In this document: piece after piece, positions 54,601-63,949 of the stretch
Layout: each line of letters begins with the position of its first letter
Position numbering within the stretch: position 1 is the first letter of the stretch
Origin: Psococerastis gibbosa
Taxonomy: Eukaryota; Arthropoda; Insecta; Psocodea; Psocidae
DNA length: 64,000 bases
Assembly (NCBI GenBank): GCA_963971405.1
Contig: OZ020489.1
Span: forward strand, 10,912,001 to 10,976,000
Direction: 5' to 3'
The notes under the pieces: generated by a model
Database searches by the model: none
What the model was told of the DNA's origin: nothing
What the model saw: the letters and a program-made list of their open reading frames with translations, nothing else
Made by a program: the position numbers and the translations under genes

Positions 54601-57600
54601 GGTATACTAAACCGCATTGCAATGAAACATGGACGTGCCGTTCACGGGCGTCCAGTACCTATACCTAAGTCGGGGTTTCCACCGACCTCTCATTGCAGAA
54701 TGCACATACGTTGACGTGGTAGTAGATATCATTAATAAAGGCGGGGTTTCCATCAGCCTCTCATTGCAGAATGCAAATGATATTGACGGAAATTTTTGTT
54801 TTACTCTATGCCATAGTTAAAATTGATCAATGATCATAGAGTAAAATCAAACAAACTAAAATTAAAAAATGGCGTCATGGGATATGTTAAGTACAAACAT
54901 TTTAATAGATTTCTATAAAAAGAAAAATTCAAATTTCCGTCAATGTCATTTGAATTCGGCAATGAGAGGTCGGTGGAAACCCCGCCTAAGTCTTGAATGT
55001 CTGCTACCACGTCAACATATGTGCATTCTGCAATGTGAGGTCGTTGGAAACCCCGCCTTAATAAGGAAACTGTTCAAAATTCACTTACGGTAGCTTCTTC
55101 CGTCTCCACAATGAGCTGGTTGTTCTTCAGGGTCATAGTAATGACACTGCCGTTACTCTTGGGTGTCAGCAGGGTGGGGGAAGCTGTGGGCTCGTCACTG
55201 GTACCTGCAGTGAACTGAGATTCACTCGATTTCAGCTGGAAAATAATATGGGTACTGTCACAACAGCTACATTTCACTCTATAATGCAAGTATAAAATTA
55301 TACTGTTAGATATCACAATTATTGTAATGACCTAATGCATGCATGCGCCCATTCGAATAAAGTCCAAAAAACAGCCAAGCATTTATAGGCTAATGCGGTC
55401 CCGGTCATGCATTTTTCGACTGTAGCGCCACTATGCAGTGCGGCGGCATAGCTGATAACTATCCTAGTTTCAGCACATTTTACAATATATGATGCAAGGA
55501 TGCGCAAAAAAGTTGTCAACGCGAGACCAGATGGCAGGGCCGTCCAAGAAAATTTTTGGGGGGGGGGGCAGCTTCCCTCATGTTTCCGTCCATGATGTCA
55601 ATGTGGGCAGAGATAATAGCCGGAGTAATGCAGTTTCTGTGGTCAAAGTTCATAGAGGTAACATCACGTCTGTCTCCCGCATCGTCTCATTTTTCAAAAT
55701 CCCTAAATTTTTCTATTTTTTTCAGGAATTTAAACCAATAGGTGTATTTAGTATTCACTGCATGTGCTTCCCTAAGGGGAAGTAGGAAACTGAGGGAAAA
55801 TAGAAATATAGAACTCCAGTTGTTCTATACGTAGAAAAATAATGTCATAAGGAAATGTATTTGAACTCTAATATTCCCAATTTACCCAACCTGAAGGTGG
55901 GGGAACTGCAGTTGGGGAATCGAAAACGGCCATATTTGTTGTTGTTTTACTTTTGAATTTTGCTTTTTATTTTTATTTAACTTTAAAAATTAAATCTGCG
56001 GCAGAAGTTAATAAAAAAACAACAAAAGGAAACATGTGGCAAGAGGTGGACTACAGCAGATAAGTTAATAGCAAAAGGCAAAGACACTTTGGAGGTAAGT
56101 TAGGTTAGGTTGTTCTATTTCTATGGTTGGCGGGAGTATCCTCACGCTGAGCTATTTCTCTATTTTCCATTTTCCCTTTTCTACCAAGACAGTGAATGCC
56201 CCTAATGAGTGTTTTAACAATTACCACGCTGGGGCCGTGAGGTCTTCCCGGATCTGAGCTTTCGTCCCTCTGCAGCACTCCAGCGTACTCCTCGCATTTG
56301 CTCTGTCTGTACCTGAGCCACAACATTCTGAGTCCTAGAACGCCTCCGACAGCCACAATCAGGGTCAGTAAAGTCCCGAAGCCGGTCAACATTAGAGTTT
56401 GTATGTCAGTGAAACCTGAAAATGTGAAGAAAATAATATAAAATAATTTCTACATTATTTATTTATTTATTTATTATTTATATATATTATTTATTTTTAA
56501 CGTAACATACTTATCATAGAATAATACACTGGACACATATACATTTTAGAACATCTGTTCCTGTGCAGCCTTTGCCCCCACCGCTGCACACCTGAAGACC
56601 TGTGGTAGGCCAATGTGGCGGCTATGAATTTCGCCCAGTTTTGGACGCGCTTGGACACGAAAAAGTAAGCAAGTAAGTAGCGACTTCGGTGGCAAGGTGC
56701 TTGTACTTGTGCGAGTCTCTACATGCCTTGCAGTCGGAGACGTGTGTCGTAAGTCGACACAAGTACCTATTAAATTACATAGTGAAGCGATTGAAGAGGT
56801 TAATCGGATACATTCATTAAATTGCTTGTACGCGATTAACCTTAAAAAAAAAAAGTACAACCATACATTATGTCGCTCATGCACGAGAAAAGTGACACAT
56901 TTCTAAATATTGACTTTTGAGATAAATCAAATTTTAGTTCTAACCATTTTTTTAGTTTTTACTTGTAGTACTATCGAGGCACTTAATACTTATAATTACC
57001 ACGTCAACGCCTGGAGCACATTCCGAATTATGTCAGTATTGCCAAACCCGAAGTAGTCAAACTTGGCAATGGATCAGTGACAAAACGCAATCTTATGGAA
57101 ACAAATTAAACTAGATATGTGACACTACATTCATAAAATTCGCTATATATTCCTCGACATTTTTGTATAAATAATTCAATTTTGCAATTTTTTGAAATGT
57201 GTCACTTTTCTCGTGCATGAGCGATGTATAGTAAGTTGTATAGTATAGCAGTGCTACCCAGTCACGGTAGAATGGCACTTGGAACACTTTGTTTATTTGA
57301 AAACTTGTATAAGCGGAACACCGAGATTATCAGTGTTCCAAGTGCCATGGTTATTTAAAAAACCAAAGAGCACAGGATCTTTATGGTTTAATTGTAAGAG
57401 TGGGCCGAAAGGCCCAAATTCGCCCACATGGAAAATAAAGGCAATTTTCTTTCATCCTTTCTTTCTTATATCTTTAAGGTTAGCATGAGAAAAAGACTAG
57501 GCTATATAGTCTTATTGTTCACCTTTTGTTTTATTTGAGATTAAGTCATTTTTTCATTTCATTTTCATCTTTCCAATTCTAGTTACCATAACATTAGCGG

Positions 57601-57927
57601 CTCTTCGCTTCAAACCCCCCCCCCCCACAAATAGAAACCAACTTTAAATACCTGTTTCGGAAATATCATCGTCCAAAGCGACGTATCCTGTAGCATTAAG
57701 GTTGAAAATCCTCGAGGTGACATTGTTCCGCATAGTCTCCACATCCATAGGCACACCTTTGGTCTCGGGCTCAGGGGGAGGGACAGGCCATGAGTGGAGA
57801 GTCACATTGAGAGGGATGCCGCTCCCCGAGGGCGGCCAGGGGCGCCCCGTGGTGTAGTTGGAGCTCATTCTGCTTACCAAGTGAAACAGTTTATGATCGG
57901 GTTTGTTTTCAGTTGTGGTGTATCATT
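51382..57927 (-). CDS. Single-pass membrane protein, six coding exons, 373 residues
   Basis: Exons 57652-57868 (coding part), 56225-56415, 55089-55235, 53659-53836, 52602-52746 and 51382-51625 join in phase from ATG 57868 to TGA 51382. There is no signal peptide. Residues 1-79 carry four N-glycosylation sequons (N4, N21, N49, N58) and Pro-rich patches. Residues 80-101 are hydrophobic (LLTLIVAVGGVLGL) and are followed by LRYRQSK, so the N-terminus should face outside and the tail the cytosol. The 265-residue tail is rich in Ser, Thr, Asn and acidic residues, with a GYDTGGFGYPETP stretch and possible Tyr sites. The end reads VQRLLANFRSRVTADG. I do not recognise the family. Four fully consistent intron phases and good splice sites make the gene itself secure. 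Confidence 0.88.
51954..52170 (+). mobile_element. Palindromic MITE family A, one arm only
   Basis: TTA then GGCGGGGTTTCCACCGACCT, GTTGACGTGGTAGCAGACAT, a second GGCGGG block and TTTATAGAAATCTATTAAAA. The second arm is absent. Lies in intron 5 of the membrane-protein gene (51626-52601). Confidence 0.75.
52602..52746 (-). CDS. Membrane-protein exon 5
   Basis: Acceptor TTTTTTCAG; residues 245-292 plus two bases. Ser/Asn/Gly/Tyr-rich (SDLSMSSSGSQNNSYRYG, YDTGGFGYPETPNDP). Donor AATTC|GTAAGT, phase 2. Confidence 0.86.
53523..53612 (+). mobile_element. MITE end with CAAGGCCGTAGC
   Basis: CCAAGGCCGTAGCCAGTGGTG, ATTAAAACTCCATACTATCT, AGTGTACACTGAAAATATTT match, inverted, the right half of 58547-58730. 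It lies just past exon 4 in intron 4. Confidence 0.55.
53659..53836 (-). CDS. Membrane-protein exon 4
   Basis: Acceptor TTTCTTTCGCAG; residues 186-244 plus one base, with VDSRGSTTTYVTNVGFPEVQ and the acidic PPEDVEDEDKG. Donor CAAACAG|GTAGGG, phase 1. A MITE begins 27 bases above the acceptor. Confidence 0.86.
53864..54183. mobile_element. Palindromic MITE family A at an intron edge (copy 4)
   Basis: TTA then GGCGGGGTTTTCACCGACAT, GGTGACGTGGTAACAGACAT, inner GGCGGGGTTTCCACGGACCT and the usual centre. The right arm stops after GCGAGGTCGGTGG, so the copy is truncated. It starts 27 bases from the exon 4 acceptor. Confidence 0.85.
54344..54500 (-). repeat. Repeat R1, partial
   Basis: GTGGATTCCGAACCACTTGG, AAGTCACACGATTAGTTCGG and CACACTACCAAGTTATCTGC are the reverse of R1, more diverged than other copies. 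Lies in intron 3 of the membrane-protein gene. Confidence 0.65.
54669..55057. mobile_element. Palindromic MITE family A at the other intron edge (copy 5)
   Basis: Arms: GTCGGGGTTTCCACCGACCT / AGGTCGTTGGAAACCCCGCC, ACGTTGACGTGGTAGTAGAT / CTGCTACCACGTCAACATAT, then a second GGCGGGG layer. The centre matches copies 1, 4 and 6. It ends 26 bases below the donor of exon 3. Confidence 0.86.
55089..55235 (-). CDS. Membrane-protein exon 3
   Basis: Acceptor TATTTTCCAG; exactly 49 codons, residues 137-185. Contains SVITMTLKNNQLIVETEEAT. Donor GCTACC|GTAAGT, phase 0. A 147-bp symmetrical exon could be skipped without a frameshift. Confidence 0.87.
55320..56100. other. Intron 2 sequence; part of a G-run MITE family
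   Basis: 55535-55575 (GGGCCGTCCAAGAAAATTTT then a G run) resembles the ends of MITEs at 58.6 and 62.3 kb. The rest is unassigned intron. Confidence 0.4.
56225..56415 (-). CDS. Membrane-protein exon with the transmembrane segment
   Basis: Acceptor CATTTTCAG; residues 73-136. Holds FGTLLTLIVAVGGVLGLRML, then the basic stop-transfer WLRYRQSKCEEYAG and an acidic stretch QRDESSDPGRPHGPSV. Donor GCGTG|GTAATT, phase 0. Confidence 0.87.
56680..56853 (+). mobile_element. SINE family 2, best copy
   Basis: GTGGCAAGGTGCTTGTACTT, GCGAGTCTCTACATGCC, CAGTCGGAGACGTGTGTCGT, GTTAATCGGATACATTCATT and an 11-A tail. It lies in intron 1 of the membrane-protein gene, antisense to it. Confidence 0.75.
57410..57575 (+). 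mobile_element. LINE-like 3' tail with ATTTC repeats
   Basis: CCCAAATTCGCCCACATGGA, GGTTAGCATGAGAAAAAGAC, TAGTCTTATTGTTCACCTTT and TTTTTCATTTCATTTTCATC match 33.9-34.0 kb. Confidence 0.55.
57652..57927 (-). CDS. Membrane-protein exon with start codon
   Basis: An acceptor (TATGTTTCAG) sits just above 57927, so at least one non-coding 5' exon must lie further right. The chosen start is ATG 57868 (MSSNYTTGRPWPPSG). An earlier ATG at 57926 opens a short upstream frame (MIHHN, stop). It encodes the glycosylation-rich outer domain. Donor AAACAG|GTATTT, phase 1. Confidence 0.85.
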
Positions 57928-58004
57928 CTGAAACATAGATGCGTAGGTTACTTTATTGCATAGCGCAAAAACAGCTACTCAGTGGATTTTCTGGGAGCGA
58001 TTGC

Positions 58005-58850
58005 CGTTGTCGTTGGAGCCGTTTTTGAGAAAAAAAAGGAGTTTTATTAGTTTTTGAAGGTTAAAACCTTACTTGAATGTTAAAACCCTTAAAACCCCCA
58101 AGTTGAATTAGGCTTAAATGCAACAAATAGTCCAGAGATATGATTTTGTGAATCCTATATGCCAAATTTAATCAAAATCTACTAAGTAGTTTGACCACAA
58201 ATCGACGAGCAGGTAGATAATATATTTTAGTATTCTGTAAGGTAAACCGACAGACACGCATTTCGTTAAAAAAACTTTTTTTGGTTCCTGGGAACTCAAA
58301 ATGTGTAAATCCACTGAAATATCGAAATTTTCGAACATTACAAAGCTTTCCTTATTAGTACGTATATAAATATGGAAGCAAAACGATTCGGTACGAAGGA
58401 ACCCGTACTCGCCGAACATGCTGCTTTCCTATTTAACCGGTCCGAGTACTCGAACATGCTTTCCAATTTATCAATTAGTAGATAGAGAATATGAGTAATT
58501 TCATGGTAAATAATTTTCACATGGTTAAATTTCGGATTCCTCGATATCCCCATTGCCGTAGGCAGAAATATTTTTCGGGGGGAGGAATCCATCTGACGTC
58601 ACAGGAGGTGAGGTAACTTCAATATATTTCAATATCCTTAAAACTCCATTCAATTTAGTGTACTTTGCAAACATTTCGGCGGGGGGGGGGGGGAGGTCCG
58701 GACCCCCTCTCGCTACGGCCTTGCATATCTTGGGTTCCTGCCGGGACCTCAAAACGTGTAAATCCGTTGAAATCTCGGAATCTAAAATTTTGATCATCAG
58801 GAAACTTTCCTTATAGCCTACTACGTATAAATTGGAAAGCAAAAAGGATG
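58005..58850 (-). mobile_element. Foldback-family fragments with an inserted MITE
   Basis: 58005-58400 and 58735-58845 carry the inverse arm phrases of the 3146-5040 family (TTGGTTCCTGGGAACTCAAA, ACAAAGCTTTCCTTATTAGT; GGGACCTCAAAACGTGTAAA, TATAAATTGGAAAGCAAAAA). Between them lies the CCGTAGG...CTACGGCC element. Confidence 0.65.
58547..58730. mobile_element. MITE with GGCCGTAG-type ends
   Basis: CATTGCCGTAGGCAGAAATA on the left and TCTCGCTACGGCCTTGCAT on the right are imperfect inverses. It includes a G run of about 14. The right half matches 53523-53612. Confidence 0.55.
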
Positions 58851-58859
58851 TGGGTGAAA

Positions 58860-59640
58860 CGGGTTGCCATAAGGTAAATGCTGCAGTTGGGGCGCCGAAA
58901 CCCGACCGGTTTAATGGGAGTAGCCTAATGGCCATATTTTTTTTCATCGCAAATCTTCGGTGGTGGAAAGAGGGGAAGGGTTAGTAAAGAGGGCTTTGGA
59001 CTTTGTTTGGGATTAAGGTTGAATATATAAGCCGTTAAGTCTGTTGAAATAACCCATCTACGGGCAAGTTCATTGTAACGTAGTTGGAACAAAGGGGGCT
59101 CAATGCAAATTTGTTGGGAATCCCTTCTTATGTTAGGACATTTGCAATTCTTATTATCTTAATAATACCCCCTCCCGTCCTAGTATAAAGAGCTCTTCTC
59201 GCAGAATTTCCGAAACAGTTGTCAGTCTCAAATCTCTGCAAAGGTCTTAAAACCTTTGCATTATTTCGCTTTCAGAGAATCTAGATAATGTAGAGGATTA
59301 GAAGGAGAGCTTTTGGAGCGTTTCCTACCTACAGTACCATACAGAGAAATTGGGAGGAATTCACAATGTTTATACTTCAAAAATACTTCAGTAGCAGAAG
59401 GTAATGGAAAAAATAGTCTAGGTTAGAGTTCTACATAACGTATAAAAATACAAATATAAATACAAAACACTGATACGAGTGGACCCGTAAATACTTTCCT
59501 TTCTATCATACAATTAGCGTACCGATTTGGTACAGAGATAGATAATACGCATAGTTTCTTGGTAAATAATTGCCCTAGGGTTAAATTTCCTTCCCCTATA
59601 CAAAATAACTGAATTGGTTCATGGGACGATTGCATAGTCC
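58860..59640. other. No gene recognised
   Basis: No exon supported. 59525-59590 (TCTTGGTAAATAATTGCCCT, AGGGTTAAATTTCC) is a fragment of the foldback family's inner part. Confidence 0.4.
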
Positions 59641-59644
59641 AAGT

Positions 59645-59920
59645 CAGAGGTTCCCAAACTGTGGTCCACAGACATATGTCAGGTGGTCCAAGGACCAAAG
59701 TAAGAAATAAGAAAATAAATTAGGCTAGCTGAGACACTGGAAATTTGAAGTAAAATACTACAGTAAGTCTAGGCACTGAACTATAAAATTCAACCGATAC
59801 AAGCTCTAAACGTTTAATAAAATATTAGCATGTAATTGTAGGCACAAATCATCCTAGAATTTGACGATTTTCCTGTCGCAGCTATGGTGGTCCACGGACA
59901 GAAATGTTTGGGAACCCCCG
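59645..59920. mobile_element. hAT-type MITE, 276 bp
   Basis: CAGAGGTTCCCAAACTGTGG at the left and GTTTGGGAACCCCCG at the right are the classic hAT-type ends, with inner GTGGTCCACAGAC / TGGTCCACGGAC. Flanks GTCCAAGT and GTATAAGT agree at six of eight bases, consistent with an aged 8-bp duplication. Confidence 0.8.
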
Positions 59921-59984
59921 GTATAAGTAGAATGGGTAGACCAATAATATAATGGTATGGAATGTAATGCATTGGGACTCGGAT

Positions 59985-61150
59985 TTTTGCTTTCCAATTT
60001 ATACGTAGTATAAGGAAAGCTTTTCGATTCCGAGATTTCAACGGATTTACACGTTTTAAGGTCCCAGGAACCAAAAAAAGTGGTTTTTACGAAATGTCTG
60101 TCTGTCTGTCGTTCTGTCTGTCGTTCTGTCAGTCTGTCTGTCTGTCTGTCTGTGCGTCGATTTCCGGGCAAACTACTCGGTCGATTTTGATGAAATTCGG
60201 CATGTAGGTTCACAAAAATCATACCTCGGGACCATTTTTTTTTATTTTGGGCTAACTTAATTTGGGGGTTTTATTCTCAAAAAACACCAAAAAAACGTCT
60301 AAAAAAATTATTTCTAAAAAACGGCTCCAACGATTTCTTTTAAATTCACGTGTATTGTAGTCGTTATTAATGTTAACGAAATGCGGGGGGTCGCTTGCCC
60401 CTTGATAGGTTGCTTCTATGGGGTTAAAAAAAATAAAAATAACTAAATTTGAATAAAAAATTAAAAATAATTTTTCTGCGAAACCTTTCTATCGATGATT
60501 TCTACCTTCAGGTATGTTTTAGGTGTTAAATTGAGTAACGAAACCGGACAGGTTGCTTTCCCAGAAAAGTATTTGGTTTTGTAAAAAAAAAAATGTTTTT
60601 TTGAAAAAATGATAAAAAATTCACGCTTAAATGCATTGCGTGCCCTGCCAGTGTTGCTGTGTGGTAATGTGTTGGTCTGACCTATCTAGAATTTACCTCA
60701 CCTCCAGTGACGTCAGGTGGCCACCCCCCCCCCCCCCCCCCGAGATATCGGAAATTTAACCATAGGAAAATTATTAACCATGAAATTACTCATTTTCGCT
60801 ATCTAATAATTTTGATAAATTGCGGAAAGCATGTTCGAGTACACTCGGACCGGTTCTTTGTAATGTCTTCAAAAAATAAATTTTTCTTCAAAACCAAATC
60901 CTGGCTTGGGAAAGCTACTTATTCGGTTTTGTTACTTTATTTAACACCTGAAGTTAGAAAGCATCATTAGAAAGGTTCCCAGCAAAAATTAAATTTTGAA
61001 AGTTATTTTTCATAAAAATTTAGGCTTTTTTATTTATTTTTTACGGCCTGGGCCAAACTATCATGAGGAATGAGACCTAGTGGGTTTTGTTGACATTGAT
61101 AAGTACCTATACTACAATATATGTGAATTTAAAAGAAATCGTCTTCACGC
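59985..61150 (+). mobile_element. Foldback-family copy, one long arm
   Basis: The copy runs from TTTTTGCTTTCCAATTTATA through GGTCCCAGGAACC, a (CTGT)n stretch at about 60092-60150, GGGCTAACTTAATTTGGGGG, a C run near 60725-60740, to GTTCGAGTACACTCGGACCG. A second decayed inverse piece follows to about 61145. Order and content match the left arm at 3146. Confidence 0.75.
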
Positions 61151-61235
61151 AAGCATCGGCTTCAATTCTTTCTATTGTAATTCACGTTGTACCTATTTTT
61201 TTTATTTTAAATAAATACACTTTCTGTCTTTCTAT

Positions 61236-61463
61236 CTACTCCGCATGCATCTCCTTAAATTGTCTAACTTTATCTACAGCCCTCACTGGAAAAGTATCCT
61301 TATTAATACTGGAGGGTACCACCAATGCATAACGCTGCCTTTCAGTATCCCTCCCCGAGACTTTCCAATCAATGCAATGGCGAGTACCACCCTGAGAATA
61401 AGCTCGAAGTTCAAAAACGCATAAAATTCCTTCGCAAATCGGACACAAATGCGTAGGCTTCAA
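61236..61463 (-). other. Open frame of 75 codons, unrecognised
   Basis: Begins MKPTHLCPICEGILCVFELR (a CxxC pair) and ends KVRQFKEMHAE. Neither splice sites nor homology convince me. It could be a transposon-derived exon or chance. Confidence 0.2.
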
Positions 61464-61639
61464 TAATGTTTTCCCGAAACACGCGGGAAAACAACTTTTC
61501 CCAGTTCTGTGTACAATAATCTTCTTACGATAACCGAACAGCTAGTACGTGCAGCAGACACCTGACCTACCACACCTGAGAAGATTTTTGTTATTGCATA
61601 CTGCGGCTCAGACCAGCCAGGTATACATGTAAGCTACAT

Positions 61640-62110
61640 AATTCTTTCTTCCTAACCCTTTATGAGGGTAATCAACCATTATAAGCACAGTGCACAGTAA
61701 GTATCTTCTCGAAATATTACCGATCAACACTAGTTCACATACCTGGCCTTCTTTAGCAAGAAGTAGCCGCTCTTTTTAACGACATAGCCTCAAACCAGAC
61801 GCATGTAGACTACAAAAATGCTTCCTCCCGCGCCGTTACAGGTGCAAACAACCTATTAAGCCCAGTGCACATGTATCTTCTCAAAATATTACCTAGCAAC
61901 ACTAATTCACACACCTGGCCTTACCTAGTAAGTTGTAGCCGCCCTTTTTAACGGCATAGCCTCAAACCAGACGCATATATACTTCAAAAATGTTTCCTCC
62001 CGCCTCGTTACGAGGGCAAACAACCTCTGTAAGCACAGTGCACATTTGTTTTCTCACAACATCACCGAGCAACACTGGGTTTGACACTTGACTTTTACCG
62101 AGCCGTAGCC
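61640..62110 (+). repeat. Tandem repeat, about 174-bp unit, 2.7 copies
   Basis: CAGTGCACA starts at 61688 and 61863, and CAGTGCA again at 62036 (periods 175 and 173). Units share AATATTACC, ACACCTGGCCTT, TAACGGCATAGCCTCAAACC, AGACGCAT and CTTCCTCCCGC. Not found elsewhere in the window. Confidence 0.87.
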
Positions 62111-62311
62111 GCCCAAGGTGTTCGGTGGCTCCTCGAGGAGTGGAGAGGTGCAGCTGCCGGGCTGGAGGCTGCGTTATGAGATCAATACCCTCGGCACCCA
62201 CCCCTCGCCCCTTTACCTCCCTTAGAGCTCCTCACTTAATTCGCTTTACATGTCTCCTATAACAGACCATGCGTTTTTTTCGGTGTCTGGGGTTGTCACG
62301 GTGTTGTAGTC

Positions 62312-62493
62312 AAGGGCGGATTTTGCTTCCAATTTAGTGGGGAGGGGGGTCAGCGGGCAGGTTCAGTGGATTATAACATTAAAAAACGTTATTATTTTTC
62401 ATTCCCACTGTAAACCCATTGTTATCTAGTGTAAGTTCATTTTATTTGGGGGGGGGGGGTCCAGACCCTCTGACTCCCCCTTAAAATCCGCCC
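62312..62493. mobile_element. Short MITE with AAGGGCGGATTTT ends
   Basis: AAGGGCGGATTTTGCTTCC and CCCTTAAAATCCGCCCTT are inverse at the ends. Two G runs lie inside (about 62385 region G-rich and 62449-62460). Confidence 0.65.
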
Positions 62494-62860
62494 TTAGTTG
62501 TAGTTGAGGCTGGTGGGAAGCCATGGATGGATGTTATGACTTTTATATATACAAGATTGAAGTCAATGTTCTCCCGGCATCTATGAAGAAAAAAAAATGA
62601 AGATGTTCATAGTTATAACACCAGGAATGCTGATAACTTCATTTTAGAATATAAAAATTTCATGTTTGGTAAAAATTGTGTGTTTGACTTTGGGATTAGT
62701 CGTAATAATAAACTTTTCTTATAACTTCAAATTTTTGGGCCGAGCTACCTCACATGCACTAGCTCTTCACTTAATTCACTTCAGATGCCTCCTACAGTTG
62801 TATAGTTAGGGGAGCTGGGGCATTCTAATCATACGTATGTATATAACAGCCTAGGGACGG
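62494..62860. other. No gene recognised
   Basis: AT-rich, no exon or structured repeat seen. A G run begins near 62868. Confidence 0.4.
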
Positions 62861-62885
62861 ATTCTTGGGGGGGGGGGGGGCGGTG

Positions 62886-63060
62886 GGGGCGGGCCTACGA
62901 TGGCATAATGGTAGCTTGTTTCGTACTTGTGAGAGTCTCTACACATATCATGCAATCGGAGACCTGTCGTAACTCAACACAGGTAATAACTACAGAGGCG
63001 ACTGAAGAGATTAATCGGAAACATTCATTGAATTGTTTGTAACTGTGAATAATTTTTTTT
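62886..63060 (+). mobile_element. SINE family 2 with tRNA-like A box
   Basis: GATGGCATAATGGTAGC resembles an A box and GAGAGTCTC a damaged B box. The body CAATCGGAGACCTGTCGTAA and GAAACATTCATTGAATTGTT matches the family. This copy best supports a tRNA origin. Confidence 0.72.
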
Positions 63061-63190
63061 GATTTAAAAAAAAGTCATTTATTTGTCCTGATATTTTTGA
63101 CAGCTCTAATACTAGTATAACTTATGTTATGATATTTCTTTTTTTTACATATACGGTTTTCTCCCCTCAGAGTGTCTCATATCTTAATAA

Positions 63191-63571
63191 GGCGGGGCTA
63201 GGGCTAAATACAAAAACGGTGACGTGGTAGCAGACATTCACGACTTAGGCGGGGTTTCCACCGACCTCGCATTGCAGAATTCAAATGACATTGACGGAAA
63301 TGAATGTTTTCCTCTATGCCATAGTTAAAATTGATCAATGATCATACAGTAAAATCACAAACAAACAAACTAAAATTAAAAAATGGCGTCATGGGATATG
63401 TTAAGTACAAACATTTTAATAGATTTCTATAAAAAGAAAAATTCAAATTTCCGTCAATGTCATTTGCATTCTGCAATGCGAGGTCGGTGGAAACCCCGCC
63501 TAAGTCTTGAATGTCTGCTACCACGTTACCGTTTTTGTATTTAGCTCTAGCCGGTCGATGGAATCGGCGCC
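63191..63571. mobile_element. Palindromic MITE family A, complete with TAA duplication
   Basis: TAA flanks both ends (63188-63190, 63572-63574). GGCGGGGCTAGGGCTAAATA at the left faces the inverse of GGCGCCGATTCCATCGACCG at the right. Middle GGTGACGTGGTAGCAGACAT and inner GGCGGGGTTTCCACCGACCT layers pair. 381 bp, no ORF. Confidence 0.9.
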
Positions 63572-63574
63572 TAA

Positions 63575-63945
63575 GGTACATTTATTCACAATAACACACT
63601 TTACACAGGTTCAAATGATACAATTGAGGTCACGAAATTGTGCTATTGCAAAATCCCATACCTGTGTAAACGTTTTGATTGCACGTGGTTTGTGGAACAA
63701 TATAATCATTCATAAAGGTAACCTTACACGTACTACGTACCCAGTTAGCACCCAGTCAAAACCGTTATGAACCGGGAGATACAAATAAGAAGACCACCAG
63801 TGAGGCGGAAAGTTACTCTGGGAAGAAAGATCGCCGGAGATATGCCAAGTTTGGGGCTCTCCTCACAACAGGACTGTGTGGAAGCGCTGCTGTCGTGCCA
63901 CCGACCCTCCATGAGGATAAGGCGCGGTAAAAGTAAAAGTAATTA
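63575..63945. other. No gene recognised
   Basis: No exon or structured repeat supported. Confidence 0.4.
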
Positions 63946-63949
63946 AAGA

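Noticed and set aside
57869-57880. Start of the membrane protein four codons earlier (VSR extension)
   Set aside because: The codon at 57878-57880 is TTG, not ATG; ATG 57868 is the first in-frame AUG.
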